A DNA stretch of 64,000 nucleotides from assembly GCF_025822765.1 (NCBI RefSeq), contig NZ_JACKUK010000044.1:1985-65984 (forward strand), written 5' to 3'. Positions 43,912 through 53,578 of the stretch are shown piece by piece. The notes below the pieces were generated by a model that saw only the letters and a list, made by a program, of their open reading frames with translations, did not search any database and was not told the DNA's origin. The stretch's first letter is position 1. Every line of letters begins with the position of its first letter. This DNA comes from Mycobacterium barrassiae. GTDB taxonomy: Bacteria; Actinomycetota; Actinomycetes; Mycobacteriales; Mycobacteriaceae. A program made the position numbers and the translations under genes.

Positions 43912-44331
43912 TTACAGCGGGACGAGGCTGACGGGGTTCTCGCCGGAAGTCCAGTCCGGATCGCCGCAGACGCCGGGCTTTGAGCGGAAGCTGACGGCGC
44001 CGACGAGGGTCGCGGGATCGAACGAATACATCAGATCGGCGGGGCCGGTGCTGCCGTCGGGGCAGACGCGGCCGTTCGGTACGTCGGTGCGTTCGACGAT
44101 CCAGGGGCCGCCGGCGACGCGGCTGATCTGTTCGATCAACCCGATCGACGTGGAGATGGTCCCGCCGCAGGTGACCTCGGGATTGCACTGCGTGGTGATG
44201 GTCCACGTGTTCGACGTCGGCCCGTTGATGAAGGTGAAGTCGCCGTCCAACCGATCGTCCGCCCACGCCGGACCTGCCAGCACAACTGCCACACCGACCA
44301 GGGCGGTCGTCGCTGCCGTCGTGCGGATCAT
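43912..44331 (-). CDS. Secreted hypothetical protein
   Basis: 139 residues. The signal peptide MIRTTAATTALVGVAVVLAG ends at PAWA, mature start DDRLDGDFTFING. Four Cys (TTQCNPEVTC, RVCPDG, GVCGDP) and a beta-rich pattern with TWTITTQC and GGPWIVERTD match a common mycobacterial secreted family of unknown role. It follows ligC by 13 bases on the same strand, so readthrough is likely. Confidence 0.75.
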   Translation of the reverse strand: MIRTTAATTALVGVAVVLAGPAWADDRLDGDFTFINGPTSNTWTITTQCNPEVTCGGTISTSIGLIEQISRVAGGPWIVERTDVPNGRVCPDGSTGPADLMYSFDPATLVGAVSFRSKPGVCGDPDWTSGENPVSLVPL

Positions 44332-44344
44332 CACCCCGCGAGCA

Positions 44345-45418
44345 TCACACGTTTGCGACGAGTCCGGGCACGATATCGCTGAGACTGAAGGTGGCCGGTT
44401 GCTCGAGCTGGCCGTAGGTGCACGATCGCGGGTCGCGGTCGGGCCGCCAGCGGTTGAACTGCGCGGTGTGGCGAAACCGCTCGCCCTCCATGTGGTCGTA
44501 GCGGACTTCGACGACCCGTTCGGGCCGCAGCGGTACGAACGAGAGATCCTTGCCCGCGTTCCACCGCGATCCCTCATTACGGCGGGGTGTGCGTTCACCC
44601 GACATGTGGGCGGCCCACTTCCACGGATGCTCGTCGAATGTCGTTACCAGCGGCTGCAATTCGGTGAACAGCTGACGCCTGGTGGCCATCGGGAAGGCGC
44701 CGATGACACCCACCGAGGACAAGGTGCCGTCGTCCTTGTAGAGGCCGAGCAGCAGCGAGCCGATCGCGTCGTCACCGGACTTGTGCACGCGGTAGCCCGC
44801 CACCACGCAGTCGGCCGTCCGCTCGGGCTTGATCTTGAACATGACGCGCTTGTCGGGCTGGTAGGTGATGGTCAGCGGCTTCGCGATCAGGCCGTCGAGG
44901 CCTGCGCCCTCGAACTCGGCGAACCAGCGCTGCGCGGTGGGCAGGTCGGTAGTTGCGGGCGTGACGTGGACCGACGGGCCCGATTGCGCCAATGCGTCGA
45001 CCAGCGCGGCGCGCCGCTCGTGAAACGGCCGCTGCGTGTAGTCCTCGTCGTCGAAGGCCAGGAGGTCGAACGCGATGAACGCCGCCGGTGTCTTCTCGGC
45101 CAGCATCCGAACCCGTGAGTCGGCCGGATGGATGCGCTGTTGCAGCGCTTCGAAATCCAGTCCCTGGGCGGTGGCGATGACGATCTCGCCGTCGACGACG
45201 CAGCGTGTCGGCAGTTCGGCGCGGACGGCGGCGACGAGCTCGGGGAAGTAGCGGGTCATCGGGCGTTCGTTGCGGCTGCCCAGCTCGACCTCGTCGGCGT
45301 CGCGGAAACAGATGGACCGGAAGCCGTCCCACTTGGGCTCATACGACGCCCCCGGCGGGATCGTTTTCACCGGTTTGGCCAGCATCGGCGAGACCGGCGG
45401 CATCACGGGCAGTCGCAT
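44345..45418 (-). CDS. ligC: ATP-dependent DNA ligase LigC
   Basis: 357 residues. Motif I YEPKWDGFRS with adenylated Lys, motif III FIAFDLLAFDDED, motif IV LDGLIAKPL, motif V VMFKIKPER, followed by an OB-fold domain. The size and lack of polymerase or nuclease domains match LigC rather than LigD. It joins nicked DNA, with proposed roles in base excision or backup end joining. Counterpart of Rv3731. Divergent from mmpS. Confidence 0.9.
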   Translation of the reverse strand: MRLPVMPPVSPMLAKPVKTIPPGASYEPKWDGFRSICFRDADEVELGSRNERPMTRYFPELVAAVRAELPTRCVVDGEIVIATAQGLDFEALQQRIHPADSRVRMLAEKTPAAFIAFDLLAFDDEDYTQRPFHERRAALVDALAQSGPSVHVTPATTDLPTAQRWFAEFEGAGLDGLIAKPLTITYQPDKRVMFKIKPERTADCVVAGYRVHKSGDDAIGSLLLGLYKDDGTLSSVGVIGAFPMATRRQLFTELQPLVTTFDEHPWKWAAHMSGERTPRRNEGSRWNAGKDLSFVPLRPERVVEVRYDHMEGERFRHTAQFNRWRPDRDPRSCTYGQLEQPATFSLSDIVPGLVANV

Positions 45419-45545
45419 CGACTCATTGTCCCGCGTCGGCGACCCTCCGGGGGACGCGGACGAGCGGCGCCCAGGACCGCGGAGTAACGTCCGTCACGGT
45501 CACGGAACTCGGGTTCCGTGGCGTGGTTGGGGGCGAGGAGGTCGA

Positions 45546-45983
45546 GTGTTTCGGTTACTCACCAAGGCGTGGATGCCGCTGCTCCTGGTGGTGGTCGTCG
45601 CGCTCGGCGCGTACGCGGTACTGCGCATCCGCGGCGACATCGGCGGTCATGAGCTGACGACGGGTGCCGAATCGGGGGGCGGCTTCACCGATCCGTTCAA
45701 TCCGAAGAACATCACCTACGAAATCTCGAGTTCGTCGCCGGGCGGACCGGTCAGCGTCGACTATCTCGACGAGAACGGCCAGCCGCATCACGTCGACGCC
45801 ACCCTGCCGTGGTCCTACACGATCGTCACCACGTTGCCGTCGATGTCGGCCAATATCGTCGCCCAGGCCGCCGCCGGCGTATCCGATTTGCGGTGTCGCG
45901 TCGTCGTCGACGGTCAGGTGCGTGACGACCGCAGCACCGACGAGTACAAGCCGTTCATCTACTGCCTGGTGAAGTCCGTATGA
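45546..45983 (+). CDS. MmpS-family membrane accessory protein
   Basis: 145 residues. One N-terminal membrane helix (AWMPLLLVVVVALGAYAVLR) and a periplasmic beta-sandwich domain with NPKNITYEISSSSPGG, VSVDYLDENGQPHHVDATLP, WSYT and two Cys (LRCRV, FIYCLV). It pairs with the MmpL downstream, overlapping by ATGA, to move lipids or siderophores to the envelope. GTG 45546 has GAGGAGG ahead of it. Confidence 0.9.
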   Translation: MFRLLTKAWMPLLLVVVVALGAYAVLRIRGDIGGHELTTGAESGGGFTDPFNPKNITYEISSSSPGGPVSVDYLDENGQPHHVDATLPWSYTIVTTLPSMSANIVAQAAAGVSDLRCRVVVDGQVRDDRSTDEYKPFIYCLVKSV

Positions 45984-48847
45984 GCGATCCGCATTCCACA
46001 CCACCACGATCGATGGTCCCTCGCCTCATCCGGACATTGGCGGTACCGATCATCGTCGGCTGGGTTCTGCTCGCCGCACTGCTCGCCGTTATCTCACCGT
46101 CGCTCGACACCGTCGCCGACGAACATTCCGTGTCGATGAGCCCGAAGAACTCCATTGCCTTCCAAGGAATGATGAACATCGGCAAGGTGTTTCATGAGTT
46201 CGACACGGACTCAACGGCCATGGTCGTCATCGAGGGGCAGGACAAGCTCGGCGACAGCGCCCACCAGTACTACGACGAAATCCTGGCGAAGCTTCGAGCC
46301 GACCACGAACATGTGCAGTTCGCACAGGACTTCTGGGGTGACCCGCTGACGGCGGCGGGCGTGCAGAGTCCCGACGCCGAGGCCGCCTACGTTCAGGTGT
46401 TTCTGACCGGCGCGCAGGGCACCACACCCAGCCACGAGTCGGTGGCCGCGGTACGCGAGATCGTCGATTCGGTGCAGGCGCCGCCGGGGGTACAAGCCCA
46501 CGTTGCAGGCAACGCCGTACTTGTCGCCGACACCAGCATCGCCGGGCACAAGAGCCTTGCCGTCATGGCGCTAGTCTCGATCGGCGTCATCCTCGTCATG
46601 CTGCTCATCGTCTACCGGTCGATCGTCACCGCCCTCATCGCGCTGGTGATCGTCGGTATCGAACTCTTTGGTGCACAGGGCGTTACCGCGACCGCGGGCA
46701 ACCTGAACATCATCGGGCTCACCCCGTATGCGGTCAGCATGGTCACGATGCTCGTCATCGCCGCCGGCACCGATTACGTCATATTCCTGCTAGGCCGGTA
46801 CCAGGAGGCCAGGGCCAGAGGACTCGACCGTGTCGACGCGTACTACGACGCGTACCACGGAGTGTGGCATGTCATTCTCGGTTCGGGATTGACGATTGCC
46901 GGCGCGTGTATGTGCCTGTCGTTCACCACCTTGCCGTATTTCACCAGCATGGCATTGCCCTGCGCGATCTCGCTGTTGGTGGTCGTCGCGGCGGCGCTGA
47001 CGCTGGCACCGGCGGTACTGGTCGTGGGTTCCCGGTTCGGGCTGCTCGATCCCAAACGTGAACTGTCGACGCGAGGTTGGCGAAAGGTCGGCACGGTGGT
47101 GGTGCGGTGGCCCAAACCGGTCATCGTTGCGACATCCTTCGTCGCGGTCGTCGGGTTCGCCGCCCTGATGACGTATGTGCCGCAGTACAACGACGACAAG
47201 TTCACCCCGGCCGACCTGCCGTCCAATATCGCCATGGCCGTCGCCGAGCAGCATTTCTCGAAGGCGCGGATGAACCCAGAACTGCTGATGCTGGAGGCCG
47301 ATCACGACCTGCGCAATCCCGCGGACATGCTCATCATCGACCGAGTTGCCAAGAGTGTCTTCCACCTTCGCGGCATCGATCGGGTGCAGACCATCACGCG
47401 GCCCCTCGGTGCGCCGATCGAGCACAGCTCCATACCGTTCCAGATCGCGATGCAGAATTCGGCAACACTGCAAACGGCCAAGTACAACAACGACAACACC
47501 GCGCAGATGCTCGAACAGGCCGATGAGCTGAGCAAGACCATCGCCAACATGCAGCGGATGTACGACATCACCAAGCAGATCGTCGGAGTCACCCACGACA
47601 TGACGGCGCGAACGCACGACATGGTGAACACCACCAACGAATTGCGCGACCACATCGCCAATTTCGACGATTTCTTCCGCCCGATTCGCAACTACTTCTA
47701 CTGGGAACCGCACTGCTACGACATCCCTATCTGTTTCTCGCTGCGCTCGTTGTTCGACTCGCTCGACGGCATCGACCAGCTGGCGGGGAAGCTCGAGGGG
47801 CTGGCCGGTGACATCGACCAGCTCGACGCGTTGATGCCGCAAATGCTCGAGGTGCTACCTCCCACGATCGCGTCCATGAAAACGATGCGGGACTTCATGT
47901 TGGCGACCCACAGCACCATGGCGGGCATCCAGAAGCAGATGCAGGAGGCCGCCGAGGGGTCGACGATGATGGGCAACTACTTCGACCAGGCGAAGAACGA
48001 CGACTCGTTCTATCTGCCACCGGAGGTGTTCAGCAACCCGGACTTCGAACGCGGCTTGAAGATGTTCGTGTCGCCCGACGGCAAAGCCGTCCGGATGATC
48101 ATCACGCATCAGGGGGACCCGGCCTCGGTCGACGGGATCGAGCACGTCGCGGGCATCAGGGACGCGGTCGCCGATGCCGTCAAGGGCACTCCGATGCAGA
48201 ACGCCAAGGTGTCGCTGTCGGGGACGGCGTCGCTCTACGCCGACATGCAGAACGGTGTGAAAACCGATCTGCTGATCGCCTGCATCGCGTCGATGATCCT
48301 GATCTTCGCGATCATGCTGCTGATCACGCGCAGCGTCGTCGCCGCCTTGGTCATCGTGGGGACGGTCGCTGCCTCGTTGGGTACCGCGTGCGGACTTTCA
48401 GTCCTGCTGTGGCAGGACATACTGGGCCTCGGCGTGCAGTGGATCGTCATCCCGCTGTCGGTGGTGATCCTGTTGGCCGTTGGCTCCGACTACAACCTGC
48501 TGGTCGTCTCGCGACTGCGAGAGGAGATCCACGCGGGCCTGAACACCGGCATCATTCGCGGCATGGGTGCCACCGGGCGCGTGGTGACCGCGGCGGGGCT
48601 GGTGTTCGCGTTCACCATGATGTCGATGATCGTGTCCGATCTGCGGGTGGTGGGCCAGTTGGGGATGACGATCGGCATCGGCCTACTCGTCGACACCCTG
48701 ATCGTGCGGTCGTTCATGACGCCCTCGATCGCGGCCGCGCTCGGCCGATGGTTCTGGTGGCCGCTGAACACCTTCCGGATCGTCGACCGATACCGCCGAA
48801 AAGACGAGCGAGGGGCGGATACCGCACCGATCTCGGCGATGCAGTGA
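45980..48847 (+). CDS. MmpL-family RND transporter
   Basis: 955 residues. Two RND halves, each with a large periplasmic loop and five to six membrane helices. The proton-relay type motifs are present: GTDYVIFLLGRYQEARARGL near residue 270 and GSDYNLLVVSRLREEIHAG near 838. A long coiled segment (about 490-650, QMLEQADELSKTIANMQRMY) matches the MmpL4/MmpL5-type coiled-coil insert. Its lipid or siderophore cargo cannot be read from sequence. Followed after 19 bases by a TetR gene that may control it. Confidence 0.9.
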   Translation: MSDPHSTPPRSMVPRLIRTLAVPIIVGWVLLAALLAVISPSLDTVADEHSVSMSPKNSIAFQGMMNIGKVFHEFDTDSTAMVVIEGQDKLGDSAHQYYDEILAKLRADHEHVQFAQDFWGDPLTAAGVQSPDAEAAYVQVFLTGAQGTTPSHESVAAVREIVDSVQAPPGVQAHVAGNAVLVADTSIAGHKSLAVMALVSIGVILVMLLIVYRSIVTALIALVIVGIELFGAQGVTATAGNLNIIGLTPYAVSMVTMLVIAAGTDYVIFLLGRYQEARARGLDRVDAYYDAYHGVWHVILGSGLTIAGACMCLSFTTLPYFTSMALPCAISLLVVVAAALTLAPAVLVVGSRFGLLDPKRELSTRGWRKVGTVVVRWPKPVIVATSFVAVVGFAALMTYVPQYNDDKFTPADLPSNIAMAVAEQHFSKARMNPELLMLEADHDLRNPADMLIIDRVAKSVFHLRGIDRVQTITRPLGAPIEHSSIPFQIAMQNSATLQTAKYNNDNTAQMLEQADELSKTIANMQRMYDITKQIVGVTHDMTARTHDMVNTTNELRDHIANFDDFFRPIRNYFYWEPHCYDIPICFSLRSLFDSLDGIDQLAGKLEGLAGDIDQLDALMPQMLEVLPPTIASMKTMRDFMLATHSTMAGIQKQMQEAAEGSTMMGNYFDQAKNDDSFYLPPEVFSNPDFERGLKMFVSPDGKAVRMIITHQGDPASVDGIEHVAGIRDAVADAVKGTPMQNAKVSLSGTASLYADMQNGVKTDLLIACIASMILIFAIMLLITRSVVAALVIVGTVAASLGTACGLSVLLWQDILGLGVQWIVIPLSVVILLAVGSDYNLLVVSRLREEIHAGLNTGIIRGMGATGRVVTAAGLVFAFTMMSMIVSDLRVVGQLGMTIGIGLLVDTLIVRSFMTPSIAAALGRWFWWPLNTFRIVDRYRRKDERGADTAPISAMQ

Positions 48848-48866
48848 AAAACTAGGCTGACAGGCG

Positions 48867-49466
48867 ATGTCGGAATCCAAGCTGCGCCAGCGCACGGACG
48901 GTCGGCTCGACCGGTCCCGCGACCCTGCAATACTCGACGCCGCCCTGGCCTGCCTGACCGAGAACGGTTACGACGCAACGAACATGAATGACGTGGCCGA
49001 ACGTGCGGGCGTCGGAAAGGCGGCCATCTACCGTCGCTGGTCGTCGAAGGCGGCGCTGATGGCCGACGCCCTGGTCTACTGGCGGCCCGATCTGCTCGAC
49101 AACAGCGCCCCGGATACCGGAAGCCTGCGGGGCGACTTCGACGAGTTGGTCGAGCGTGTCAAGCGAAACGACGAATCCCTGGTGTCGAACGACCTGATCC
49201 TGCGCGTCGCGATGGAGGCTGCCAACGACCCGGAACTCGCGTCCGCGCTGGATCACCTGATGCTGTTGCGGGGGCCGCACGTCATCTCGACGATCTTGCG
49301 GCAAGCCGAGGCGCGCGGCGAGATCGCCGCCGGCCGGGACTGGTCACTGGTCGCCGACGTCACCACCGCGATGAGCCTGCTACGGGTGATCCGCGGGCAA
49401 CGAGTGGATGCGCCGTTCGTGCGGCAGCTGATCGACACGCTGGTGCTGCCCGCCATCGAAGGCTGA
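48867..49466 (+). CDS. TetR-family regulator (downstream of mmpL)
   Basis: 199 residues. The HTH AALACLTENGYDATNMNDVA, then GVGKAAIYRRWSSKAALMAD. The C-terminal domain has the TetR_C pattern of efflux regulators (PHVISTILRQAEARGEIAAG). At 19 bases after mmpL on the same strand it is likely cotranscribed and represses mmpS-mmpL. It could also act on the divergent-type sites of the next island, but the second TetR at 60652 is a better candidate for those. Confidence 0.87.
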   Translation: MSESKLRQRTDGRLDRSRDPAILDAALACLTENGYDATNMNDVAERAGVGKAAIYRRWSSKAALMADALVYWRPDLLDNSAPDTGSLRGDFDELVERVKRNDESLVSNDLILRVAMEAANDPELASALDHLMLLRGPHVISTILRQAEARGEIAAGRDWSLVADVTTAMSLLRVIRGQRVDAPFVRQLIDTLVLPAIEG

Positions 49467-49497
49467 TTCGCCTTCCGCCCCCGACCCGTTGGCGTAC

Positions 49498-49511
49498 TAT
49501 ACGCTCGTACA
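49498..49511. promoter_or_regulatory. Regulon palindrome site 1 (before GMC oxidoreductase)
   Basis: TATACGCTCGTACA, 30 bases before GTG 49542. One of seven copies of TAC[G/A]NN[C/T]GTA-type palindromes in the gaps of the 49-61 kb island. Confidence 0.7.
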
Positions 49512-49541
49512 GCACCGCTTGAGCGAGGGGCAGAAACCGCA

Positions 49542-51143
49542 GTGACGCGCTACGACTACATCATCGCCGGTGCCGGATCGGCCGGATGCGTGCTGGCGAG
49601 CCGGTTGTCGCAGGACCCGGCTGTCAATGTGCTGCTGATCGAGGCGGGTGGCCCCGACCGCAGTCCGTGGCTGCACATCCCCAAGGGATCGGGAAAGCTC
49701 TTCGACAGCGAGAAGTTCATGTGGCACTACGAGACCACCCCGTTCGGGCCCAATCCCCATGTCGAACAGTGGATGCGCGGCAAGGTGATCGGTGGCTCGA
49801 GCTCCGTCAACGGGATGATCTACAACCGGGGCCAACGCGCCGACTACGACGCCCTCGAGCGTCTCGGCAACAAGGGGTGGGGCTGGGACGACATCCTGCC
49901 GATCTTCAAGACGTTTGAAGACAACGCGTTCGGTGCGACCGCGACCCGCGGTTCCGGTGGTCCGCTGCACGTGTCCGTACCGCGTGATCCGGATCCCTTG
50001 TGCGAAGAGATGATCGACGCCGCGACCGGGATCGGGCTGAGCCGGGTACAGGACATCAACGAGTCGGACGAGGCGCGGATCGGCTACGCGACATCCACGA
50101 TCCGCAGCGGACGTCGCGTCAGCGCGGCGACCGCATTTCTCAAGCCCGCGTCGCGTCGCCCCAATCTGGAGGTCCGCACCGGGGTCACCGCGCGGCGGGT
50201 GGTGTTCGACGGCGACCGCGCGGTGGGCTTCGACGTCGCGACCGGCAACGGCACCGAAGAGGTGCGGGCCACCCGCGAGGTGATCATCGCCCTTGGCAGC
50301 CTGAACTCGCCGCGGCTGCTGCAGCTTTCAGGCATCGGTCCACGCGAGGTCCTGACGCACGCCGGTGTACCCGTGCGCCTCGACCGGGAGAACGTCGGCC
50401 GCAGGATGCGCGAACATCGCTGCGCCACCTTGCGGTATCGACTGAAAGAGGATCTCGGTTACAACAAGCGCCTGGCCACCAGCCTCGGACAGGCCCTCAC
50501 CGGGATGAAGTACCTGGCGACCCGCAAGGGGCCGCTCGCGGCGCCGTCGTTCGACGTCGTCGGCTTCGTCAAGGCGCAACCGGGCGCCGAGCGGCCGGAC
50601 GGGCAGGTGATGATGGGGCCCTGGACGCTGCCGCCGTACAACACCGGTGAGCCGGTCGTCATCGAGCGGGAGCCCGGGATTTCGTGCCTGGGCATGGTTT
50701 TGCGCCCCACCTCGCAGGGGTATGTCGAGATCACGTCCGCCGATCCGGCCGGCGCCCTGCGCATCACACCGAACTATCTGCACACCGCGGATGACCGTGA
50801 GGCGACAGCGAACCTGATGCGCACGATGCGCTCGATCTTCGAGCAGTCACCGATTGCTGAACGCATCAGCCACGAAACGTATCCCGGGCCTGAGGTGAGC
50901 AGTGATGCGGATCTGGTCGACGCCGCGCTCGACGGTGGCTACTGCGGCTATCACGCCGTCGGCACCTGCGCCATGGGCCCGAACGAGGACGACGTCGTCG
51001 ACAGCCAGCTGCGAGTCAGGGGAGTCGACGGACTCCGGGTGGTGGACTGCTCGGTGATGCCCACCATGGTCGCGGGGAACCTCAACGGGCCCGTGATGGC
51101 GATGGCCTGGCGCGCAGCGGATTTCATACTGCACGGCCGCTAG
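49542..51143 (+). CDS. GMC-family oxidoreductase (choline dehydrogenase-like)
   Basis: 533 residues. FAD-binding IIAGAGSAGCVLASRLSQ at the start, the GMC signature 1 region MRGKVIGGSSSVNGMIYNRG, signature 2 GSLNSPRLLQLSGIGP near 255, and the C-terminal catalytic His in GYHAVGTCAMG. It oxidises an alcohol to aldehyde or ketone with FAD. A regulon palindrome stands 30 bases upstream of the GTG start. It overlaps the convergent PLP-enzyme gene by 4 bases. The substrate is unknown; choline is not implied. Confidence 0.9.
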   Translation: MTRYDYIIAGAGSAGCVLASRLSQDPAVNVLLIEAGGPDRSPWLHIPKGSGKLFDSEKFMWHYETTPFGPNPHVEQWMRGKVIGGSSSVNGMIYNRGQRADYDALERLGNKGWGWDDILPIFKTFEDNAFGATATRGSGGPLHVSVPRDPDPLCEEMIDAATGIGLSRVQDINESDEARIGYATSTIRSGRRVSAATAFLKPASRRPNLEVRTGVTARRVVFDGDRAVGFDVATGNGTEEVRATREVIIALGSLNSPRLLQLSGIGPREVLTHAGVPVRLDRENVGRRMREHRCATLRYRLKEDLGYNKRLATSLGQALTGMKYLATRKGPLAAPSFDVVGFVKAQPGAERPDGQVMMGPWTLPPYNTGEPVVIEREPGISCLGMVLRPTSQGYVEITSADPAGALRITPNYLHTADDREATANLMRTMRSIFEQSPIAERISHETYPGPEVSSDADLVDAALDGGYCGYHAVGTCAMGPNEDDVVDSQLRVRGVDGLRVVDCSVMPTMVAGNLNGPVMAMAWRAADFILHGR

Positions 51144-52489
51144 ACGCCAAGGGCGGCTGTGAATTCGGTAACGAACCAGTCGGCATCGGACAGCGAAAAC
51201 ACCAGCGGTGGACGGATCTTCAGGACATTGCCGTCGTGGCCGCACACCGAGATCAGCACACGTCGCTCCCGCAGCGCGTTGACGAGCCGACGGGCCTGCG
51301 CGCGGTCGGGTGTATTCGTCTCGGGATCGGTGACGATCTCGACGCCCACATAGAGGCCCGCGCCGCGGACGTCGCCCAACCGGGGATCGTCGATCCCCGC
51401 CAGGTGCGTCCGCAGGGCTTGTCCCACGGTCGCCGCGTTGGCCAGCAGACCTTCGTCCTCGATCACGTCGAGGACTGCCGACGCCGCAGCGATCGACACC
51501 GGGTTGCCCCCGAAGGTGTTGAAGTACGGCACACCCACGGCGAACGGTTCGAGCACGTCCGCGCGAGCGGCCATCGCCGCGATCGGGATGCCGTTGCCCA
51601 TCGGCTTGCCCGTGGTCACGATGTCGGGCACGACGCCATGGCGGTCAAAACCCCACATCGCATCACCCGTGCGGGCGAATCCAGGCTGTACCTCGTCGGC
51701 GATGAACACCCCGCCGCGGGCGCGCACCTCGGCGACGGCGGTTCCGAGCACCGATGTGTCGGCGTAGATGCCGTCGGACGAGAAGATGGTGTCCACGATC
51801 AGGGCGCTGAGACCGTAGCCGGCCGCCGTCAGGTCGTTGGCGGCTTGCGCCACCTCGCCCGCGAAGCGGGCTGCGAGTTGATCCGCGGGTACGCGGTAGG
51901 TATCGGGCGGGTCAACGATCCGCACATTCGGCCCGATGGTGGTCGCACTGCCGAGCGACGGCGAGATCGAGGTCACCAGCGCCGTGTTGCCGTGGTAGGC
52001 ATCGCGGGTGATGATGACACCCGTTGCACCGGAACGCATCTCGGCGACACGTAGCGCCAGGTCGTTCGCTTCGGACCCGGTGCAGGCGTACATGACCTGG
52101 TTCACTTCGTCGGGCATGGTGGCCAGCAGCCGCTCGGAGTACTCGACGATTCCGCGGTGCACGTAACGGGTGTGGGTGTTCAGCGTCGCCATCTGCCGCG
52201 ACACCGCGTCCACGACGTGCGGATGGCAGTGCCCGACGCTGGCCACGTTGTTGTAGGCGTCGAGGTAGCGGGCGCCGTCGGCGTCGAACAGATGGCTGCC
52301 CCGCCCACGGACCAGGTGCACCGGTCGGTCGTAGAACAACCGGTAGGCGGGGCCGAGGACCCGTTCGCGGTCGGCGATCAGCGGATCACCGCCCGACCCC
52401 GCCGAGTAGCTGTTGGAGTCCATGATGTTCGAAAAGCTCACGCCCAGTGCCTCCGGCATTCGCAGGTGATTGCTGTCAGTCTGCTGCAT
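51140..52489 (-). CDS. Class-III PLP enzyme resembling amino-alcohol-phosphate phospho-lyases
   Basis: 449 residues. PLP lysine in VTTGKPMGNG, Asp in FIADEVQPGFARTG. The N-terminal half (LVRGRGSHLFDADGARYLDA, NNVASVGHCHPHVVDA, LNTHTRYVH) resembles ethanolamine-phosphate and phosphohydroxylysine phospho-lyases more than ordinary 4-aminobutyrate aminotransferases. It starts 26 bases from a divergent APH-type kinase, the same enzyme pair as in those pathways. Transaminase remains the alternative. ATG 52423 is a possible shorter start. Confidence 0.82.
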   Translation of the reverse strand: MQQTDSNHLRMPEALGVSFSNIMDSNSYSAGSGGDPLIADRERVLGPAYRLFYDRPVHLVRGRGSHLFDADGARYLDAYNNVASVGHCHPHVVDAVSRQMATLNTHTRYVHRGIVEYSERLLATMPDEVNQVMYACTGSEANDLALRVAEMRSGATGVIITRDAYHGNTALVTSISPSLGSATTIGPNVRIVDPPDTYRVPADQLAARFAGEVAQAANDLTAAGYGLSALIVDTIFSSDGIYADTSVLGTAVAEVRARGGVFIADEVQPGFARTGDAMWGFDRHGVVPDIVTTGKPMGNGIPIAAMAARADVLEPFAVGVPYFNTFGGNPVSIAAASAVLDVIEDEGLLANAATVGQALRTHLAGIDDPRLGDVRGAGLYVGVEIVTDPETNTPDRAQARRLVNALRERRVLISVCGHDGNVLKIRPPLVFSLSDADWFVTEFTAALGV

Positions 52490-52515
52490 CCGCCCGCGTG
52501 GGTCACACTGTGGGA

Positions 52516-53520
52516 GTGTCAGGACTTCCCGCCGATCACGATGTGTACGCGCGCGCAGCCCTACCGTCCTACGGACGGGCCCCCGACGCGCCGTTACGCC
52601 TGCTCAGCCTGTCGGAGAACGCCACGTACCTGGTGGACGACGGCGATCCGCTGGTGTTGCGGGTGCACCGCGCCGATTACCACTCACTGGACGCGATCCG
52701 CTCGGAGCTGGCCTGGATGGCGGCGCTGCGCGAACAGACCGACGTGGTGACGCCGCAGCTCATCCCGGCACGGGACGGCAGCGAGGTGGTCACGGTGGTG
52801 CGCAACGAGCTGCCACTCAACGTCGACGCCGTGACGTTCATCACCGGCTGCACGGCGGAGGAGATGCCGGAGGCCGTCGGCTTCGATCAGCTCGGCAGGA
52901 TCACCGCCACCATGCACGATCATGTCCAGCAGTGGAAGGCACCGACCTACTTCACGCGATTCTCCTGGGATCTCGACTCGATGATCGGGCCGAATGGTCG
53001 ATGGGGCAACTGGCGCGATGCTCCCGGGCTGAGCGTCGCCGGCGCGGACACGCTCGAACGAACCGTAGTGGAGCTGCAGCGCCGCCTCAGCGAATTCGGT
53101 TGTACTCCAGATCGATTCGGCTTGATCCACGCCGACCTGCGGATGGCGAACCTGATGATCGACCCGCAGGTGCCGAACGGACCCATCACCGTCATCGACT
53201 TCGACGACTGTGGCTGGACGTGGCATCTCGCCGATCTCGGCGCGGTGGTGTCGTTCATCGAGGACACGCCGGCGGCCGAGACGATGATCGCGGAGTGGCT
53301 CGCGGGCTATCGCGAGCAGCGTGAATTACCCGCCGAGCATCTGGAGATGATCCCCTCGTTCGTGATGCTGCGCCGGCTGCAACTCACCGCTTGGGTGGCC
53401 TCACATGCCAACGCCGACAGCGCAATCGAGTTCGCCGACGGTTTCGCCGAGGGCACAGCGCAGCTCGCTGGCCGCTACCTTGGCGACCGGGACTGGTTGC
53501 GCGGAGCCATCTACGCCTAG
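52516..53520 (+). CDS. APH-type small-molecule kinase
   Basis: 334 residues. N-lobe SLSENATYLVDDGDPLVLRV, catalytic HADLRMANLMIDP (about residue 215) and DFG-like VIDFDDCGWTWHLADL. Similar in layout to hydroxylysine kinase and SrkA-type kinases. GTG 52516 or GTG 52510 starts the frame, leaving just 20-26 bases to the divergent PLP-enzyme gene, so both are probably read from overlapping or leaderless promoters. Substrate inferred to be an amino alcohol. No regulon palindrome in this gap. Confidence 0.82.
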   Translation: MSGLPADHDVYARAALPSYGRAPDAPLRLLSLSENATYLVDDGDPLVLRVHRADYHSLDAIRSELAWMAALREQTDVVTPQLIPARDGSEVVTVVRNELPLNVDAVTFITGCTAEEMPEAVGFDQLGRITATMHDHVQQWKAPTYFTRFSWDLDSMIGPNGRWGNWRDAPGLSVAGADTLERTVVELQRRLSEFGCTPDRFGLIHADLRMANLMIDPQVPNGPITVIDFDDCGWTWHLADLGAVVSFIEDTPAAETMIAEWLAGYREQRELPAEHLEMIPSFVMLRRLQLTAWVASHANADSAIEFADGFAEGTAQLAGRYLGDRDWLRGAIYA

Positions 53521-53546
53521 CCATTGGTGAGCCGCCTCGGTTGTGC

Positions 53547-53560
53547 TATACATTCGTACA
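53547..53560. promoter_or_regulatory. Regulon palindrome site 2 (before SDR pair)
   Basis: TATACATTCGTACA, 18 bases before GTG 53579. Right half matches the consensus exactly; left half has ACA for ACG. Confidence 0.68.
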
Positions 53561-53578
53561 GCGAAGCGAGGAGCAGCG

